In this document: positions 62,661 to 64,000 of the stretch, one piece after another
Layout: each line of letters opens with the position of its first letter
How positions within the stretch are numbered: position 1 is the first letter of the stretch
Assembly: GCF_003550175.1 (NCBI RefSeq)
Contig: NZ_QXDF01000005.1
Span: 22,765-86,764 of the forward strand
Reading direction: 5' to 3'
DNA length: 64,000 nt
Source: Dichotomicrobium thermohalophilum
GTDB lineage: Bacteria; Pseudomonadota; Alphaproteobacteria; Rhizobiales; Rhodomicrobiaceae
Notes under the pieces: model-generated
Database searches by the model: none
Told to the model about the DNA's origin: nothing
The model's input: only the letters and a program-made list of their open reading frames with translations
Position numbers and translations under genes: made by a program

Positions 62661-63810
62661 AAAATCACCGGCGGAGATCCGGGCGCGCGTCCTGCGCGAA
62701 CGCGGCCGCTTGAAATCGCCGTGGTTCCGGGCCTTCTGGTCGATCCTGCTGAGCGATCTGACGAATGCCGAGGTGCGCACCGCGATGATCGTTCTCGGCC
62801 ATGCAGATAGCGGCACAGCCGCCGGCGCGCGGCCATCACAGCAGACCATCGCCGCGATCCGCCGGACTGATCGCAAGCGCGTCAAGGCCGAGCTGCGCAG
62901 CCTCGAAACGGCGAAGGTGCTCTCTGCTCGGCGAGAAGGCGACGGGCGCGGCCGCAAGGTCACGTATGACTTCATCCCGGACCAAACGGTGAAGGAGCTC
63001 GAGCGCGCGATGGCGAAGGATGGCGACACGCACGAGGCCGCGGAATCGACTTGGGGTCAAGCCGAACCCAAGGCGGAATCCACTTGGGGTCAAAACGAAC
63101 CCAAGTTCACGCAGGATGATGCCATTGCGCCGGGCGATACGCCGAAGAAGGAGAGGCACAGCGCCCCCCGTTCCGAAAATGAGTGGCGTCATGCCACCTC
63201 TTCGCGCAATGCGGATGATGGAAGGGGGGCACAGCGCCCCAGAAGGGGGGCGACACGACCCCAGAAGGGTGGCGACACGCCCCCACGATCTGCCCCAGAT
63301 CTCCCCCCGACCTTTTCGCGCGCGCACGCGGACGGCGCGGCGGCGCCTTTGGGGACGCCGCACGCGCCTTCGAGCCTTAGCGCCGGCGTTTGGTACGAGG
63401 GCCATGTCCTGAAGGCCGACAACGCCTTCAAGGCTTGGCTTCGACAGATCGCGCCGGAGATCAAACCGCACGTGCTGCTTCAGAAGATCGGCGCGCAGAT
63501 GTACCCGCCACATTGGCAAGACGAGAGGCCTCATGAGCTGGAGCGCCACGTCCGCTATCTCGCTCCGAGGGTCGCGGCCGCAATCGCGCTGGCGGAAAGC
63601 TTCGCGGCCTTCTGGAAGCGCTATCCTGTCAAGAAAAAGGGGCGGCGCGAGGCGGAGCAGCTCTGGGCCGCTCTGAGCGAGGACGAACGGCGCGCGGCCA
63701 CGGAAGCCATTCCGGACTATATCGCGGCGCGCGACTCGGCCGGCCACGGCTACGCGGACGCGCAAACGTACCTGCGGGAGCGCCACTGGCAGCTTGTCGA
63801 GGCCGCCTGA
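62644..63810 (+). CDS. Replication-initiator-like protein with N-terminal winged helix
   Basis: 388 residues from the ATG at 62644. The N-terminal winged helix-turn-helix (about 28-110; ARPSQQTIAAIRRTDRKRVK and LETAKVLSARREGDGRGRKV) resembles phage replisome organisers. The middle (about 130-245) is a disordered linker with two copies of ESTWGQxEPK (134-143, 145-154). The C-terminal domain (AFWKRYPVKKKGRREAEQLW) is common in prophage replication proteins. DNA encoding the linker holds two sets of short direct repeats with internal dyads, as in lambda O where the origin lies inside the gene. The function is inferred, not proven. Confidence 0.6.
   Translation: MEFSPEKSPAEIRARVLRERGRLKSPWFRAFWSILLSDLTNAEVRTAMIVLGHADSGTAAGARPSQQTIAAIRRTDRKRVKAELRSLETAKVLSARREGDGRGRKVTYDFIPDQTVKELERAMAKDGDTHEAAESTWGQAEPKAESTWGQNEPKFTQDDAIAPGDTPKKERHSAPRSENEWRHATSSRNADDGRGAQRPRRGATRPQKGGDTPPRSAPDLPPTFSRAHADGAAAPLGTPHAPSSLSAGVWYEGHVLKADNAFKAWLRQIAPEIKPHVLLQKIGAQMYPPHWQDERPHELERHVRYLAPRVAAAIALAESFAAFWKRYPVKKKGRREAEQLWAALSEDERRAATEAIPDYIAARDSAGHGYADAQTYLRERHWQLVEAA
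63042..63285 (+). repeat. Iteron-like repeats inside the initiator gene (candidate replication origin)
   Basis: First set: two 33-bp-period units (GGAATCSACTTGGGGTCAA... starting at 63042 and 63075), each with CTTGGG-N11-CCCAAG. Second set: units starting at 63221, 63242 and 63264, consensus GAAGGGKGGCGACACGMCCC, 21-22 bp apart, each with an internal GC dyad; related copies lie near 63148-63167 and 63181-63200. Spacing near two helical turns suits cooperative initiator binding. Confidence 0.5.
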
Positions 63811-63942
63811 GGGCCGCCAGAATCGCCAAACCGCGCGTCCGCGCTGGGGTGGCAGCGAAAATCGAAAGAATGCCGCTGAGTGGCCAAATGTGAGGCTCTC
63901 AGCGCAAACCGGCCCTGACGGGCCCGAACATAGGAGGGAAGC

Positions 63943-64000
63943 ATGGCAAGGCGAAAGTTGGAGCAGGGCGAGCAGGTCATCGTGTATGAACACAAACCCG
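63943..64000 (+). CDS. Start of an unknown element gene (partial, runs off right edge)
   Basis: The ATG at 63943 has AGGAGGG 5 nt upstream and reads MARRKLEQGEQVIVYEHKP before the window ends. The strong ribosome site makes a real gene likely; 19 residues are too few to name it. It is co-directional with the initiator-like gene, 132 bp after its stop. Confidence 0.6.
   Translation, partial: MARRKLEQGEQVIVYEHKP

Noticed and set aside
1..64000. tRNA, rRNA and CRISPR loci
   Set aside because: Reading both strands gave no T-loop/anticodon combinations, no rRNA-like blocks and no regularly spaced identical repeats with unique spacers.

Overview
The window is GC-rich DNA with dense, overlapping operons. 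It carries the oxygen-dependent (aerobic) cobalamin pathway in its alphaproteobacterial arrangement (cobF/G/N/W), together with opgH/opgD, a SqrR/BigR-type repressor and PQQ enzymes. This points to an aerobic alphaproteobacterium, plausibly Hyphomicrobiales or Rhodospirillales; the genus cannot be read from the sequence. No rRNA, tRNA or CRISPR array was seen.

1-12.4 kb: the end of an ebo cluster (eboD, and eboE running off the left edge) lies divergent to a TMEM220-like gene. Two tandem modules follow, each a secreted PQQ-type sugar dehydrogenase with its own mono-haem cytochrome c; the first cytochrome resembles cytochrome cL/XoxG. Next come a SAF-domain oxidoreductase, a nucleotide-sugar aminotransferase/dehydrogenase pair, a 32-residue membrane mini-protein absent from a routine ORF list, and a secreted protein of unknown function. 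12.7-25.8 kb: an RND efflux operon with a GbsR/MarR-type regulator, an ALDH7 aldehyde dehydrogenase, a dimethylglycine/sarcosine dehydrogenase-like protein, and opgH-opgD for periplasmic glucans. 26-29 kb: rpe, an orphan SqrR-like repressor and a DUF937 protein.

29.1-50.3 kb: nearly the whole aerobic B12 pathway. A cobalamin riboswitch and a sigma70-like promoter at about 43.1-43.3 kb drive leftward DUF1636-cobW-cobN-cobG-cobH-cobI-cobJ-(cobK reversed)-cobL-cobE-cobM-cobB-cobA-cobF, most of them joined by 4-nt start/stop overlaps. cobO-cobQ run rightward from the same control region. Lower-ligand genes form two divergent groups: cobD-cbiB-phosphatase leftward, and cobU-cobT-cobS rightward. 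The cobaltochelatase partners cobS/cobT, cobR and bluB are not in the window. cobK sits antisense inside the leftward operon and shares two bases of its start codon with cobL, an arrangement known as a noncontiguous operon.

50.4-57.6 kb: small accessory proteins (HicA-like, CBS pair, YbhB/PEBP, DUF2267), a sodium:solute symporter, a ribbon-helix-helix protein, glyoxalase I, a muconolactone-isomerase-like protein, and a Tat-exported subunit with a GMC flavoprotein. 58.2 kb to the right edge: an integrated element with a tyrosine recombinase, a lone phage tape-measure protein, an AlpA-type regulator and a replication-initiator-like gene. That last gene contains repeats that look like the iterons of an internal origin. 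The element continues beyond the window.
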